Shown here piece by piece: positions 1 through 6,763 of a stretch of 17,177 nt of DNA (its first letter is position 1; each line of letters opens with the position of its first letter). Source of the DNA: a bacterium UBP6_UBA1209 (GTDB lineage Bacteria; UBP6; UBA1177); contig DBXP01000051.1 in the NCBI GenBank assembly GCA_002309575.1, positions 1 to 17,177 of the forward strand, read 5' to 3'. The notes under the pieces were generated by a model. That model was given only the letters and a program-made list of their open reading frames with translations, did not search any database and was not told the DNA's origin. Position numbers and translations under genes: made by a program.

Positions 1-15
1 CTGTTTATGTAAAGT

Positions 16-34
16 CATCAAGACTTGTGTGATG
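16..34. promoter_or_regulatory. Small inverted repeat at the 5' end of the Xre gene (possible operator)
   Basis: CATCA (16-20) and TGATG (30-34) form a perfect 5-bp inverted repeat with a 9-bp spacer, just ahead of the start of the Xre-type regulator. Xre-family repressors often bind such dyads near their own promoters, so autoregulation is possible. Five-base arms are easily found by chance, and the window begins too close to this point to see a promoter. Confidence 0.2.
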
Positions 35-46
35 GTGTGGTGTGAA

Positions 47-346
47 ATGAATAACTTGCAAAAATGTCTTTCCAACAACATGAAGAAATACCGGAAGCTG
101 AAAAACCTTTCTCAGGAAAAACTTGCGGAAAAGGCCGGTGCATCCTCAAATTACATTGCATTGATAGAATCAGGGAAGAATTTTCCCTCTCTACAGATGC
201 TTGCGCAGATTGCAAATGCCCTCGAAATTGATGAGCTGGATTTGTTTAATGTTGCTGGAGATTATAATAATTTTCAAGAAATGTATAAAAGAATATCAAA
301 GGAAATGCAAGAGGTCCTGGATAGAATCTTTTCACAGTTCAGTTAG
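47..346 (+). CDS. Small Xre-family helix-turn-helix transcriptional regulator
   Basis: A 99-residue protein made almost entirely of one Cro/C1-type HTH domain (about residues 8-75). It has the typical core NMKKYRKLKNLSQEKLAEKAG followed by SSNYIALIESGKNFPSLQML, with the recognition helix around SNYIALIESG, then a short C-terminal helix. This single-domain form usually acts as a dimeric repressor of its own or nearby genes; the target here is unknown. I prefer the ATG at 47 because family members start a few residues before the conserved LxxNxKxYR helix. GTG/ATG codons at 29 and 32 are in frame and would add up to six residues, and none has a good Shine-Dalgarno sequence. It looks more AT-rich than the genes to its right, and its upstream neighbour is outside the window. 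Family assignment is firm; the role is not. Confidence 0.85.
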   Translation: MNNLQKCLSNNMKKYRKLKNLSQEKLAEKAGASSNYIALIESGKNFPSLQMLAQIANALEIDELDLFNVAGDYNNFQEMYKRISKEMQEVLDRIFSQFS

Positions 347-350
347 TAGT

Positions 351-369
351 ACAACTGTCATATAGTTGT
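351..369 (+). terminator. Weak hairpin after the Xre gene
   Basis: ACAACT and AGTTGT pair as a 6-bp stem around a 7-base loop, five bases after the Xre stop codon. The position suits a terminator. However, the stem is AT-rich and no T-tract follows, so intrinsic termination is doubtful. Confidence 0.25.
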
Positions 370-544
370 GACCATTGCGGTAGCTGGTCGCGTCAATTCG
401 CTAAATCTCAATTATTGAGTTGGGCGGCTATTGTTGCGGCTTTGCGTTGAGCATCATTTTGTCTTCAAATTGAATCAACAAAAACGAGAAATTTTAGAGA
501 GATGCACCTGAAAGGCAAGTTTTTGCGGGTGATCATCCTTTCTC

Positions 545-571
545 TTGAAATCGGTGCCAATTAAGTAAAAT
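545..571 (+). promoter_or_regulatory. Possible sigma-70-type promoter of the serpin gene
   Basis: TTGAAA (545-550) and TAAAAT (566-571) resemble -35 and -10 boxes, but the 15-base spacer is shorter than the usual 16-18. The position, about 35 bases before the ATG at 607, fits a short leader carrying GGAGG at 596-600. Confidence 0.35.
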
Positions 572-606
572 GATCTGTTTTTGTCATTTTTTAATGGAGG
601 CGAACA

Positions 607-2004
607 ATGGCTAAGAAATTATTTTTGACGCTTGTTTCAGTAGTTTTTCTTGTTTTCATGCTCTCCGGCTGCGGTGACAAGAAAGAGGAGGATAAAACGG
701 ACACGGGCGACACCGTCACAGACTCGGACGGCGCTGATACAGGGGATAGTGTCTCTGTTCCGGACGCAGACAATATTGATACGGGAGATACGGGGACTGT
801 TACGGATGATGACAACGCCGATCCTGCTGTTGCCTGGGAAGTTAAATACGAAAAAGCCGATGAAAGCGCGGAAAAGGTTTCCGAAGATATCGTTAAGGCA
901 AACAACAGGCTCGGGATGGAGATTTTCAGTCGTCTGGCGAAGAAGGAAGGTGCGAAAAACATAATGATCTCACCGCTTTCGATCGCAATCGCAATGGCGA
1001 TGACTGCCAACGGCGCTGTCGATGAGGCTCTTGCCGAAATGAAGGAGGTACTCGGTTTCGGCAATATGAAGATGCCGGATGTCAACAAGCAGTTCGCTCA
1101 GCTCATCGCAAGTCTTGTCGAGGCAGACAAGGATATGGTGCTTGAGATCGCCGATTCGCTCTGGCTGGACGATGCATTCGCTCCTGCTGTAAAGGCGGAC
1201 TTCATCTCCGTTCTTGAGGATTTTTACAGCGCGGCGCTTTTCACCGAAGATTTTTCCGATCCGGCGACAGTCGGAAAGATCAACTCCTGGGTATCGGAAA
1301 AGACTCACGAAAAGATCGACAAGATCATTGATGAAATCGGCGCAAACACTGTTATGTACATCATAAACGCGGTCTATTTCAAGGCTGCGTGGACAAAAGC
1401 GTTTGACAAAAATTATACCTATAACGGCAGATTCTTTCTCTCCGACGGCTCCATGAAGGAGACAGAGATGATGTACGCAGGCGGAGATACCTATGAGTTC
1501 AGGATCGATGATGAAAATAAATATTCCGTCGTAAGGATCCCGTACGGCAGGGGCGTTTTTGCATTCTACGCGGTAGTCCCTTCCGGCAAAATCGACGATT
1601 TTATCTCGGAAACCGCAGACAAAGAGATCAGCTCCTGGTTTGAAAACCTGCGTAAATCATGGGATTTCGAGCTGGAGATCCCGAAATTCAGATTCGCTTA
1701 CGAAAAATCTCTGAAAGCCACCTTCAAGGATCTTGGGATCGGAGGTATATTCGCAGGCGGGCTGGAAAATATTTCAAGCGATGTCGAGAATCTCTATATC
1801 AGCGATATTTTTCACAAGACTTTCATCGAGATCAACGAGGAGGGGACAGAGGCAGCCGCAGTCACGGCAGAATCCGGAGATACCGGAGGAGACTATACTC
1901 CGCCCCAGGTCTTTGCCAAGCATCCTTTTGTTTTCGTGATCCGCGACGAGAGAACGGGATCGATCCTGTTCATCGGCAAAGTCGAAGATCCGACTGCGGA
2001 ATAA
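607..2004 (+). CDS. Serpin-domain lipoprotein (inhibitory-type protease inhibitor)
   Basis: 465 residues. Residues 1-22 form a lipoprotein signal peptide ending in the lipobox LSGC (Cys22). Residues about 24-78 are an acidic Asp/Thr/Gly linker with repeated DTGD units. The rest (about 95-463) is a full serpin domain: NIMISPLSIAIAMAMTANGA, INSWVSEKT, the IINAVYFKAAW strand, FELEIPKFRF, and the C-terminal PFVF and ILFIGKV blocks. The hinge of the reactive-centre loop reads EEGTEAAAVTA (411-421), with the small residues at P12-P9 that inhibitory serpins need to insert the loop. The scissile bond falls in about 425-430 (DTGGDY); its exact position is ambiguous because the loop is about two residues longer than in alpha-1-antitrypsin. 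Serpins trap serine or cysteine proteases by a suicide mechanism. This one would be membrane-tethered and face outward or into the periplasm, perhaps defending against host or community proteases (inference). It is a single gene with its own RBS, convergent with tsaE. Confidence 0.92.
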   Translation: MAKKLFLTLVSVVFLVFMLSGCGDKKEEDKTDTGDTVTDSDGADTGDSVSVPDADNIDTGDTGTVTDDDNADPAVAWEVKYEKADESAEKVSEDIVKANNRLGMEIFSRLAKKEGAKNIMISPLSIAIAMAMTANGAVDEALAEMKEVLGFGNMKMPDVNKQFAQLIASLVEADKDMVLEIADSLWLDDAFAPAVKADFISVLEDFYSAALFTEDFSDPATVGKINSWVSEKTHEKIDKIIDEIGANTVMYIINAVYFKAAWTKAFDKNYTYNGRFFLSDGSMKETEMMYAGGDTYEFRIDDENKYSVVRIPYGRGVFAFYAVVPSGKIDDFISETADKEISSWFENLRKSWDFELEIPKFRFAYEKSLKATFKDLGIGGIFAGGLENISSDVENLYISDIFHKTFIEINEEGTEAAAVTAESGDTGGDYTPPQVFAKHPFVFVIRDERTGSILFIGKVEDPTAE

Positions 2005-2040
2005 CGAAAAACTTAAGAAAAACAGTATGTTGGTGGATAT

Positions 2041-2478
2041 TCAGAATCTTGAGACCCTTATTTCGCGCTCGTCGTTTCCGTTGCCGAAGGCGATGCTGAT
2101 CTCGATCCTCGGCTGATAGTTTTCCCAGCACTCCCTGAACATAGAGGCCCATTCGACGATCGTGATCGAATTATCCGATTTCAGATACTCCGGAAAATCT
2201 GCGATGTAGAGTTCGTCTATATCCGAAACGCGGTAAAAATCCCAGTGGTAAACCGTGAATTTTCCTTGATATTTCTTCATTATAACGAATGTAGGGCTTG
2301 ATACCGACCTGCGTTCGACTCCGAGGGCTTCGCAAAGGGCGCCGGTGAAAAAAGTTTTGCCTGCGCCGAGATCGCCGTCAAAGAGGATCAGCTCACCGCC
2401 TTTGAGCGTTTGAGCCAGGTTTTCCGCGATTTTTATGGTCTCAGCTTCGTTTTTTACGTGAAATGTTTCAGTTTTCAT
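2041..2478 (-). CDS. tsaE: tRNA N6-threonylcarbamoyladenosine biosynthesis ATPase TsaE
   Basis: 145 residues, the normal family length. Visible motifs are the Walker A GDLGAGKT (35-42), SSPTF (60-64, switch-like region), HWDFYR (78-83) and VEWA (108-111), the hallmark set of the TsaE/YjeE P-loop family. TsaE is the cytoplasmic ATPase that works with TsaD and TsaB to attach threonylcarbamoyl to A37 of ANN-decoding tRNAs; it is essential in many bacteria. The start codon lies 11 bases inside the end of the upstream nnr gene on the same strand, so the two are probably translationally coupled. TsaE next to the NAD(P)HX repair gene is a pairing found in many bacteria. The gene ends 36 bp from the convergent serpin gene, with no clear terminator between them. 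Confidence 0.95.
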   Translation of the reverse strand: MKTETFHVKNEAETIKIAENLAQTLKGGELILFDGDLGAGKTFFTGALCEALGVERRSVSSPTFVIMKKYQGKFTVYHWDFYRVSDIDELYIADFPEYLKSDNSITIVEWASMFRECWENYQPRIEISIAFGNGNDEREIRVSRF

Positions 2479-3937
2479 CTCTGCCTGTCAATGCAATCTG
2501 TTTTACCAAAAGTTCGATATCGTGAGCTGTCGCCGAGAAGTTCTCCTCAAGCAGAACTCCGGCTGCACGGTGTCTGATCACGCCGTTTACAGCGCCTTTT
2601 GCAAGGCCGTGGAAGAGTGTCTCGCAGGCGATGATCCCTGTCAGACAGTCGCCGCTTCCGGCAAAAGCGAGAGCCTTTGCTCCGTGCGGGACGATGACCG
2701 TTTTTTCAGCGGTCCTGACAAAAGTCGCGTGGCTTTTTGCGACCAGGACATGCTCCTTTTCAAGCGGGAAATGGGCTACAAGCGATACCCAGGGTTCCTC
2801 TCTGTCCGCTCCGAGAAAGCGCCTGAGCTCTCCCTGATGGGGCGTGAAGACGACTTTGAGACCCGCCAGAACTTTGCCGGTATTTTCGTCGTCCTTCATC
2901 AAATCAAACATCCCGGCATCGACCACCACAATGCCTTTAAAACCGATCAATATGTTGAAATCAAAAGGAGTTTTTGTGAGCCCCGGTCCGATGACGATCG
3001 CCGTGTAACTATCTATTTTTGACTCGAGTCCCTCTGTGTCGACGAGCATCATTCCCGGCATTACTCCGGCGATCTGCGGATGAAGAGCCTTCGGAAAAGC
3101 CGCCGTGACAAGCCCGCCGCCGCACGCCATAAATGACTTCGCCGAGATGATCGTCGCTCCGATTTTGTCGATATCTCCGCCGATTACTAGCAGGTGACCG
3201 TTGCGGTTTTTGAAGCCGTCAACAGGGACCATGTGAGCGAGAGGTTTAGGATCGTCTTCAACAACATATTGAAATTTTTGATCGTTTTTTTGTGTTGCCG
3301 AGATCTTCCCGAGGACGGTCCTTCCGCTGTGGGCTGCACCTTCACCAGCAAAAAGCCCGACCTTGTAGATCCCCATCGTCACGGTGAGATCGGCTTTGAC
3401 AGCAGGACCTCTCGCTTCGCCTGTGTCGCTGTCGATGCCGCTCGGGATATCGACTGAAACGACATATTTTTTCTCAGCGTCGTAGGAATTTATGAACTCG
3501 ACCGCCTCTTTTGTCTTCTCTCTGAGTGCGCTCTTGAGACCAGTTCCGACCAGAGCGTCGACAAAAAGTACGGTCCCTGTTATTTCGTTGAAATCATCGA
3601 TCGTTTTTACCGAATACGGCAGGATCTTATAGTTGAAGGCAGCGGCGTTTCTCGAGTAGTCCAGAGCCTCTTCGTCAAATTTTCCGAACAGCATCAGCTG
3701 AAGGTCTGCTTCGGGGATCCTGTCTTTCAGGATCCTGAGAAGTGCAAGCCCGTCGCCGCCGTTTCCGCCGCCGCCTGCAAAGACAACGACCTTGTCGAAG
3801 CACGGAACAAGCTCTTTGATCTCTAAAAATACCGACATCGCAGCGTTTTCCATCAGCAGAAGCGAAGGGATGCCGGAATCCGTCGCCGATTTGTCGAAGG
3901 CCCTTGAATCGGCTGTAAGCCCAGCGGGAATCTCCAT
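2468..3937 (-). CDS. nnr: Bifunctional NAD(P)H-hydrate repair enzyme (epimerase + ADP-dependent dehydratase)
   Basis: 489 residues, two fused domains as in E. coli YjeF/Nnr. The N-terminal epimerase domain (about 1-215) shows MENAA (29-33), the Gly-rich GGGGNGGDG (55-63), VDIPSGIDSDTG and KADLTVTMG. The C-terminal ribokinase-like dehydratase domain (about 235-485) shows GHLLVIGG, GGGLVTAAFP, IGPGL, a TPHQGEL block (TPHPGE in most relatives) and the catalytic GSGD (427-430, Asp430). Together they convert R- and S-forms of damaged, hydrated NAD(P)H back to NAD(P)H in the cytoplasm. The ATG at 3937 is supported by AGAGGT four bases upstream, the same GAGGTAAA-type signal seen before purC and greA. 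It leads a two-gene unit with tsaE (11-base overlap) and is divergent from the GH3 gene. Confidence 0.94.
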   Translation of the reverse strand: MEIPAGLTADSRAFDKSATDSGIPSLLLMENAAMSVFLEIKELVPCFDKVVVFAGGGGNGGDGLALLRILKDRIPEADLQLMLFGKFDEEALDYSRNAAAFNYKILPYSVKTIDDFNEITGTVLFVDALVGTGLKSALREKTKEAVEFINSYDAEKKYVVSVDIPSGIDSDTGEARGPAVKADLTVTMGIYKVGLFAGEGAAHSGRTVLGKISATQKNDQKFQYVVEDDPKPLAHMVPVDGFKNRNGHLLVIGGDIDKIGATIISAKSFMACGGGLVTAAFPKALHPQIAGVMPGMMLVDTEGLESKIDSYTAIVIGPGLTKTPFDFNILIGFKGIVVVDAGMFDLMKDDENTGKVLAGLKVVFTPHQGELRRFLGADREEPWVSLVAHFPLEKEHVLVAKSHATFVRTAEKTVIVPHGAKALAFAGSGDCLTGIIACETLFHGLAKGAVNGVIRHRAAGVLLEENFSATAHDIELLVKQIALTGRDEN

Positions 3938-4034
3938 TTTTACCTCTTTTTCAAAAAAAACGGCGCAGTATAGCGAAAATTTGATTAAAATATAGGATAT
4001 GCGACTATTTTCGGCAAATTTGCAGGAGGATCAA
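3938..4034. promoter_or_regulatory. Divergent promoter region between nnr-tsaE and the GH3 gene
   Basis: An AT-rich 97-bp gap. On the minus strand TATACT (complement of 3967-3972) is a good -10 candidate for nnr, but no matching -35 is convincing. On the plus strand TTGATT (3981-3986) could be a -35 for the GH3 gene, with only a poor -10 downstream. Confidence 0.35.
4024..4029 (+). promoter_or_regulatory. Ribosome-binding site that sets the GH3 start
   Basis: AGGAGG lies five bases before the ATG at 4035. The upstream in-frame ATG at 3999 has no Shine-Dalgarno sequence, so the 12 extra N-terminal residues it would give are probably not translated. Confidence 0.8.
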
Positions 4035-4952
4035 ATGGTTTCACCTAAGCTTCAAAGGATAAAAAAGGAGGCTGGAGAGCGGATGATCATCTCGCTTTCC
4101 GGAGTTTCGCTGTCGCAGAGCGAAGAGAAAATGCTGGCGGAGATCTCTCCGTGCGGGATAATCTACTTCAAGAGAAATGTGGAGAGCTGCGAGTCGCTTT
4201 CGGCTTTGATCCAGTCCACCGGCCGCTTTGATTCGATCCGCTATCACGCGGTCGATGAAGAGGGGGGGCGGGTGAGAAGGCTACCGAACGGGGATTATTC
4301 TCTTCCTTCGATGAAGGTGCTCTCACAGTTTGATAACGAGGAAAAACTTAACAAAATAAGATATTTGGCGTCTGTGCTTTCGGAAATAGGGATCAATATG
4401 AACATGGCGCCGAACCTGGATCTGCGGAGCGGAGAGGACAACTCCATCGTCGGAGACCGCTCGTTCGGCGAAGATCCTTCCGATGTCGTCGAAAACGCGG
4501 CGCTCTACATCCGGGCGATGAAGGAGTTCAACGTCTTTCCAGTTTTAAAGCATTTCCCGGGGCACGGAACGACATCTGTCGATTCACATACCCAGCTGCC
4601 TGTGATAGGAAAGCCCTTTTCCGAACTTCTTGAGAGTGACCTTGTCCCGTACATGAAACTTGCCGATTCCGCCGGTTTTGTGATGAAGGCTCATCTTCTG
4701 CTTCCGGAAATAAGTCCTCTTCCGGCGACTCTGGCACCGGAGTGGGATGAGATTTTGCGAAAAAGGGTTGGCTTTACGGGGATTTCGATCACCGACGACA
4801 TGGAGATGCACGCGCTTGACTGCTATTCGGTAGAACAGAAGGTTTCGCTTTTTCTTGCAAGCGGCACGGATAAATTCCTGACATGCTCCGGAGATACGGA
4901 TCTGACGAATCAAATTTTTGAATTTCTTGTTAAAATGTTCGAAAAGCTCTAA
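4035..4952 (+). CDS. nagZ: Glycoside hydrolase family 3, beta-N-acetylhexosaminidase (NagZ-like)
   Basis: 305 residues, a single GH3 TIM-barrel as in NagZ, with no C-terminal domain and no signal peptide, so cytoplasmic. Family motifs are in order: VDEEGGRV (from residue 73), NMNMAPNLDL, GDRSFGEDP, KHFPGHGTTSVDSH (172-185) and ITDDMEMHAL around 252. The KHFPGHG...DSH loop carries the Asp-His acid/base pair characteristic of NagZ-type GH3 enzymes, and the TDDMEM segment (Asp254/Asp255) holds the nucleophile. NagZ removes N-acetylglucosamine from anhydro-muropeptides during peptidoglycan recycling. The symbol rests on motif and size match only; related enzymes act on other beta-hexosaminides. 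The gene stands between divergent nnr and a separately promoted downstream gene. No other recycling genes are in view. Confidence 0.85.
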   Translation: MVSPKLQRIKKEAGERMIISLSGVSLSQSEEKMLAEISPCGIIYFKRNVESCESLSALIQSTGRFDSIRYHAVDEEGGRVRRLPNGDYSLPSMKVLSQFDNEEKLNKIRYLASVLSEIGINMNMAPNLDLRSGEDNSIVGDRSFGEDPSDVVENAALYIRAMKEFNVFPVLKHFPGHGTTSVDSHTQLPVIGKPFSELLESDLVPYMKLADSAGFVMKAHLLLPEISPLPATLAPEWDEILRKRVGFTGISITDDMEMHALDCYSVEQKVSLFLASGTDKFLTCSGDTDLTNQIFEFLVKMFEKL

Positions 4953-4956
4953 AACC

Positions 4957-4984
4957 TTGACAATCCATACCAAATAAATAAAAT
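4957..4984 (+). promoter_or_regulatory. Strong sigma-70-type promoter of the MshEN/HD-GYP gene
   Basis: TTGACA (4957-4962, consensus -35) is followed by a 16-base spacer and TAAAAT (4979-4984). It starts four bases after the GH3 stop codon and implies a leader of about 50 bases. Thus 5043-6704 is probably transcribed independently of the hexosaminidase gene. Confidence 0.65.
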
Positions 4985-5042
4985 ACACCGTTTAGCCTTA
5001 TTAGGTGAACAAGATTTCAGTATAACAACGGGGGAACCGCGC

Positions 5043-6704
5043 ATGGTTATGAAGGTTGGTGAATATTTTTTTGAGAAGGGCTTTATAGGACAGTCCGATC
5101 TTGACGAGGCTTTGGAGTTCCAGAAAACACATCACAGATATTTAGGCGAGATCCTGCTGGAGCTCGGCAAAATTTCCGAGATGGATCTTCTGCTCTATCT
5201 TTCGAAGCGTTTTAATGTTCAGTATATCTCCAGCGAAAAGCTTGAAAAGATGGCTTTCCCGGCTCCGAACGACATAATTCCGGAGTCAATGGCTGTCGAA
5301 AAGAATATCTTTCCGCTGAAGTACAGCTTCAACAACTTCCGTCTCACTTATCTGACCTATGAGCCTCAGAACACGAATCTGATGAACGAGCTGAAGTTCG
5401 TTCTTCCCAATGTCCAGATGACGGTTCCGGTCGTTGCGACTTCAAAAGCTGTAAAGGCCATGATCCTCAAGCAGTACCGCAGAGACAACGCGGCGTTTGA
5501 CCGTCTGGTGAAGCAGAAGCTCACGCTGGACAACGCGCTTCGTCCGGCAGGTGAAAATTATATCAGCTTTGACGAAGGCAACAATAACGTTGATACATAC
5601 CGTGAAACAATAGCTCGCGAGATTTCGGAAGAGAGCGAGGAGAGGGATCAGGAGGATAAACGCGAAACCTTTTCGATGATCGCAAATCAGGCAAACATGT
5701 CTCCCAACCGTGAGGTCACCGCGATCTCCGCGACGACGCTGAGCTCCATGCCGAGCTGGGTCCGCGAGTCCGACAACCAGCTTATGGAGATCCTGCGTAT
5801 CTTCTCCGGGCTTCTTGACGCAAACCGCGGCGATACATTTTTTGCCCACACTCAGCGGGTCGTAGCCCTCAGCAAGGAGATCGCAAGCGCGATCGACCTC
5901 TCGGAAATCGAGATCCACGATCTTTCCGTCGCTGCATATCTGCATGATGTCGGCAAACGTCTCCATATAACGGCGCTGGACCTTCAGGAGAAGAAAAACG
6001 TTGAAAAGTGCCGTGAATACTCGACAGCCGTTACAAAGCTCTTCTCGACGATCCAGCTTCCCAAGCTTTCGCTGAGATGTCTTGAAAGCGTTTATGAAAC
6101 CTACAACGGCACCGGTTATCCCCAGGGGCTCAAGTTCAGTGAGATCCCGATCACGTCGCTTATCCTTCAGCTGGCGGACGCCTACGATTTTATGGTCAGG
6201 ATCTCAAAGATTCCGGCGGAAAAGGCATTCGAGCAGCTTAAGGCAACGGAATTTTACCCGGAGCGGGTCCTGAGAGCTCTGGAAGAGACTCAGCAGATCG
6301 GTATGAACAATGCCGACGGTTCGCCGAAGCTCAATGCTGTCCTTATCTGCCGCAAGAAATTCGATCTGGACGATATCGCTGAAAAGTTTTCGCGGCTCAA
6401 TGTCAATATAATCAAGGCGAAGACGATCGAATCGGCGGCGAGTCTTATCAAAGCTAACATGGAAAACCTCAGCTTCATCCTCTGCGATGTCGACATGCCT
6501 GACAGCGCGATCTCTCCGCTCAAGTTCGTTGCAGCCGTAAAGCACAAAAAGGAGCTTGCGGCTATTCCTGTCTACATGTTCTCGCAGTATTCGGTCGATA
6601 AAAATACGATGGCGACCGCGAATGCCCTCAACGTTAAAAAGCTCTTCACAAACTACCATCCTGTCGAAATGACGGTTTCGATTGTCGACGAGCTGAAAAA
6701 ATAG
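5043..6704 (+). CDS. MshEN - HD-GYP-like - receiver-like three-domain signalling protein
   Basis: 553 residues, no signal peptide or membrane segment. Residues about 1-145 match the N-terminal domain of GspE/PilB/MshE ATPases (T2SSE_N/MshEN: VGEYFFEKGFI, LGEILLELGKI, FPLKYSFNNFRLTYLT), a fold known to bind c-di-GMP in MshE-type proteins. There is no ATPase domain behind it. After a charged linker comes an HD-GYP-like domain (about 255-400) with His269 in HTQRV, HDVGK (301-305) and YNGTGYPQGL (354-363). The usual HHExxDGxGYP motif reads VYETYNGTGYP, so two metal-ligand histidines and an Asp are replaced; catalysis is doubtful. The C-terminus (about 425-550) looks like a receiver domain. It keeps the phospho-acceptor position (Asp482 of CDVDMP), but the acidic pair near strand 1 and the late Lys-Pro are missing (NYHP instead). 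I infer a cytoplasmic sensor or adaptor for c-di-GMP, possibly for pili or secretion. The start has GGGGGA seven bases upstream. Confidence 0.8.
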   Translation: MVMKVGEYFFEKGFIGQSDLDEALEFQKTHHRYLGEILLELGKISEMDLLLYLSKRFNVQYISSEKLEKMAFPAPNDIIPESMAVEKNIFPLKYSFNNFRLTYLTYEPQNTNLMNELKFVLPNVQMTVPVVATSKAVKAMILKQYRRDNAAFDRLVKQKLTLDNALRPAGENYISFDEGNNNVDTYRETIAREISEESEERDQEDKRETFSMIANQANMSPNREVTAISATTLSSMPSWVRESDNQLMEILRIFSGLLDANRGDTFFAHTQRVVALSKEIASAIDLSEIEIHDLSVAAYLHDVGKRLHITALDLQEKKNVEKCREYSTAVTKLFSTIQLPKLSLRCLESVYETYNGTGYPQGLKFSEIPITSLILQLADAYDFMVRISKIPAEKAFEQLKATEFYPERVLRALEETQQIGMNNADGSPKLNAVLICRKKFDLDDIAEKFSRLNVNIIKAKTIESAASLIKANMENLSFILCDVDMPDSAISPLKFVAAVKHKKELAAIPVYMFSQYSVDKNTMATANALNVKKLFTNYHPVEMTVSIVDELKK

Positions 6705-6763
6705 AGATTCCGGCTGCCTTGGACTTTCTTAAGCTCTCTTTGCAAATCTGAAACGGTGGATTC

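Larger units (their letters stand above)
347..606. other. About 260-bp gap with inverted repeats and a promoter, no convincing gene
   Basis: No ORF here has a start, a Shine-Dalgarno sequence and a recognisable product. The left half holds three consecutive small inverted repeats: 351-369 (ACAACT/AGTTGT), 370-389 (GACCA/TGGTC) and 407-419 (CTCAAT-T-ATTGAG). There is also a direct repeat GCGGCT at 424 and 436. Frame 1 stays open from the end of the Xre gene to a stop near 446 and reads CDHCGSWSRQF in the middle, but it lacks a start codon. The right half holds the promoter and ribosome-binding site of the serpin gene (GGAGG at 596-600). Confidence 0.5.

Noticed and set aside
1..600. Mobile element boundary at the left end
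   Set aside because: The Xre gene is more AT-rich, but there is no transposase, integrase, terminal repeat or target duplication in view.
447..606. Possible riboswitch leader before the serpin gene
   Set aside because: I could not match the conserved cores of the c-di-GMP, SAM or other common riboswitches. Only a short GCACC/GGTG pairing is visible.
5043..5480. Possible GspE/PilB secretion or pilus ATPase
   Set aside because: Only the N-terminal MshEN-type domain is present; there is no Walker A or ATPase domain in the rest of the protein.
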